This document shows positions 33,209 to 34,745 of a stretch of 34,745 bases of DNA, piece by piece. Position 1 is the first letter of the stretch. Each line of letters opens with the position of its first letter. The translations under genes and the position numbers were made by a program. The notes under the pieces are model-generated. The model searched no databases. It had not been told where the DNA came from and worked only from the letters and a program-made list of their open reading frames with translations. This DNA is from an uncultured Holophagaceae bacterium. GTDB lineage: Bacteria > Acidobacteriota > Holophagae > Holophagales > Holophagaceae. The DNA is taken from the NCBI GenBank assembly GCA_903839205.1, contig CAIMBM010000080.1, forward strand, positions 1 through 34,745, read 5' to 3'.

Positions 33209-33664
33209 ATGGACTTCTCGCTTCAACCTGCTCGCCTGGAAGATCTCCAAGCCATCCTGCCGTGGGTCGGGACGGCGGACCTGTTGCGGCAGTGGGGCGG
33301 TCCGGCGATGGGCTTCCCCGCCACCCCCGAAGCGGTCTGGGCGGTTCTCAGGTCCTCGGCCGAGGAGGCCTTTTCCCTCTTTGATCCGGCGGGCGACCTC
33401 GTGGGGTTCGGCCAGGCCTCGGTTCATGATCCCGATGTCCATCTGGCCCGCCTCATCATCTCGCCCAGTCGCCGCGGGCAGGGCCTGGGTCGCATCCTCG
33501 CCGGAAAGCTCATCCAGGAGGCTATCACCCACCACCCGGGCGGCCTCGCCCTGAAGGGCTACTCCGACCAGGCGCCGGCGGTTGCACCCTTCAACTCCTT
33601 CCATTTCGCGGCCAGGCCCGTGGCGCGAGGGGCCGCCTTTCTTCCGCAGGCCCAGCCCGCCTGA
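33209..33664 (+). CDS. GNAT-family N-acetyltransferase
   Basis: The 151-residue protein starts MDFSLQPARLEDLQAIL, holds the acetyl-CoA-binding pattern LARLIISPSRRGQGLGRILAGKLIQEA near the middle, and ends with APFNSFHFAARPVARGAAF. The substrate is unknown; this subgroup is broad. I chose ATG 33209 with GGGGG upstream; ATG 33197 is also in frame. It is convergent with the DinB-family gene, 49 bp apart. Confidence 0.8.
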   Translation: MDFSLQPARLEDLQAILPWVGTADLLRQWGGPAMGFPATPEAVWAVLRSSAEEAFSLFDPAGDLVGFGQASVHDPDVHLARLIISPSRRGQGLGRILAGKLIQEAITHHPGGLALKGYSDQAPAVAPFNSFHFAARPVARGAAFLPQAQPA

Positions 33665-33713
33665 GGTGGCCTCCGGGGCCTGAGGCCCGGTTGAGAACGG
33701 CGCAGCGCCAAGC

Positions 33714-34241
33714 CTACACGATGGCCATGAGCAGCCGCTGCATCTGGTCCAGGTGCAGGAGGTCGTGGCCGGCCAGCATGGTCCGGACGAGGCCCAGGGA
33801 TTCGGGCCCCCGCTCGCTGTGCTGGCCCATGCGCGCCAGCTCCTCCGGGCTCAGGCCCCGCCACAGCCGCAGATTGTGCTTGCGCAGGTAGTGGAATTCC
33901 TCGGCGAGCTCGATGGGTTCGCGTTCGTTGTAGCGCTGCCCCGCCACCCAGAGGTCCTGGTCCATGCCCAGGATGGCGGGGTGCTCCTCGCAGAGGATGA
34001 GCCGGGCGCGGTAGCCGTAGACCCACTCGCAGTCGCAGAGGTGGCCCAGGACTTCGCAGGGCGTCCATTTGCCCTCGATGGGCCGCACCTGCATCCGGGC
34101 CCGGCCATGGTTGCGGACGATCTCGCCCAGCAGGTCGGCGGTCCGCCCCAGCACCTGGAGCGGATCCTGGTTGCCCAGGAAGCCCCGGATCCTCTGCCGG
34201 TAGGCGGTGGTGGTTTCTTCCTGCGTGGGGGTGGCGGCCAT
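33714..34241 (-). CDS. DinB-family protein (intact copy)
   Basis: The 175-residue protein has the DinB/DfsB four-helix bundle pattern: DPLQVLGRTADLLGEIVRN, then PIEGKWTPCEVLGHLCDCEWVYGYRAR, LIELAEEF-type helix, and HDLLHLDQMQRLLMAIV at the end. The metal site is usually three His: here GHLCDCEW and HDLLHLDQ supply candidates. Such proteins are proposed thiol-dependent transferases or metal-bound enzymes of stress responses; the precise reaction is unknown. GGAGG precedes ATG 34241. A degraded C-terminal copy lies at 30839-30955. Confidence 0.85.
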   Translation of the reverse strand: MAATPTQEETTTAYRQRIRGFLGNQDPLQVLGRTADLLGEIVRNHGRARMQVRPIEGKWTPCEVLGHLCDCEWVYGYRARLILCEEHPAILGMDQDLWVAGQRYNEREPIELAEEFHYLRKHNLRLWRGLSPEELARMGQHSERGPESLGLVRTMLAGHDLLHLDQMQRLLMAIV

Positions 34242-34369
34242 GGCGTCCTCCGGGATGTCGGGGAATGGGATGCCGCCGGGCGTGTCCGCGTTCACGGGGT
34301 GGCTCAGGCCCCGAGGGAAAGGCCGCGGGCGCCCTGGGGCCACCGGGCCCGGGCTCGGCTCCGCGGGGC

Positions 34370-34745
34370 TCAGCCGGAGGCAGGGATCCCGGGCCGAGCC
34401 TGGGGGGCGAGGCGGCGCCTGAGGATGGCGTTCAGGGGCTCGGAGAAGCGGGCCGCGACCAGGGCCGCCAGGCCGGCGGAGAGGGCCAGGTAGAGCAGGA
34501 GCCAGGGCAGCTTGTAGCCGCTGGACAGCGCCGTCCTGGGGACCAGGTCCTTCATGAGGCCGAGCACGATGATGTGGAACAGGTACAGCTCGTAGCTGTG
34601 GCCACCGAGCCAGCGCAGCAGGCGCGCGGGAAAGCGCGCGGGGGGCTCGGGGTCCCCGCCGCGGCGCCGGGCTCCCACCAGCAGGAGGGCGGTCCCCAGG
34701 GCCACGAGGGAGAAGCCGAAGGCCTCGTGGCCCTCGATGCCCCAC
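34370..34745 (-). CDS. Acyltransferase-3 family membrane protein, C-terminal end (cut by right edge)
   Basis: The open frame continues to the right edge. The visible part (about 125 residues) has a TM helix (AFGFSLVALGTALLLVGA), a cytoplasmic loop, then GGHSYELYLFHIIVLGL, the SYxxYLxH pattern near the end of acyltransferase-3/OafA-type proteins, another helix (LPWLLLYLALSAGLAALV), RFSEPLN and a short tail. These enzymes O-acylate sugars or lipids in the membrane. The N-terminal catalytic His and most of the TM bundle are outside the window, so the substrate is unknown. Confidence 0.75.
   Translation of the reverse strand, partial: WGIEGHEAFGFSLVALGTALLLVGARRRGGDPEPPARFPARLLRWLGGHSYELYLFHIIVLGLMKDLVPRTALSSGYKLPWLLLYLALSAGLAALVAARFSEPLNAILRRRLAPQARPGIPASG

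Overview
The window looks like chromosomal DNA from a free-living, GC-rich, Gram-negative bacterium. A TonB-dependent outer-membrane receptor with an N-terminal carboxypeptidase-regulatory-like domain, a secreted isoaspartyl methyltransferase, a haem-type PAS-GGDEF-EAL sensor, a bacteriohemerythrin and a VIT/vWA protein beside a sigma/anti-sigma pair would fit an Acidobacteriota-type genome (Holophagae/Geothrix-like). That taxonomic guess comes from gene style only and was not tested by a search.

Layout, left to right. 1-2464 (minus): a carboxyltransferase followed by the start of a divergent biotin carboxylase that runs off the left edge. 2956-3319 (minus): an HU-type nucleoid protein with its own terminator. 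3416-5609 (minus): molybdenum cofactor genes moaA and mobA plus an unknown 162-aa protein. 5956-8490 (plus): a membrane c-di-GMP turnover protein. 8589-13539 (minus): an exported PCMT, then an operon read as sigma factor, anti-sigma-like protein, VIT/vWA protein. 13606-15159 (plus): surE, acyP, apt. 15153-16061 (minus): an SDR epimerase. 16098-17436 (plus): a 42-aa membrane ORF and an exported ankyrin protein. 17447-19531 (minus): an NtrY-like histidine kinase. 19579-20838 (plus): a solitary DNA methyltransferase. 21061-23523 (plus): a TonB-dependent receptor. 23536-25447 (minus): tsaB-rimI, bacteriohemerythrin, rpmB. 25582-29102 (plus): dprA-topA.

29103-31213 is the clear accessory spot. Two overlapping, strongly AT-rich genes (an unrecognised 289-aa soluble protein and a 220-aa four-TM protein) lie directly after topA. 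They are followed by a 28-nt-arm imperfect inverted repeat, a C-terminal scrap of a DinB-family gene whose intact relative sits 3 kb further on, and a second long inverted repeat of purine-rich units. Base composition, repeats and gene debris all point to acquired DNA in an insertion hot spot. The two-gene cassette is the best candidate in the window for an undescribed system; no function is evident from sequence.

31214-34745 returns to GC-rich small genes: a YbaK-type tRNA deacylase, a two-TM small protein, an unknown 194-aa protein, a DUF962 (Mpo1-like) membrane protein, a GNAT acetyltransferase, the intact DinB-family gene and the C-terminal end of an acyltransferase-3 membrane protein cut by the right edge. 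I saw no tRNA, rRNA, CRISPR array, integrase or transposase.
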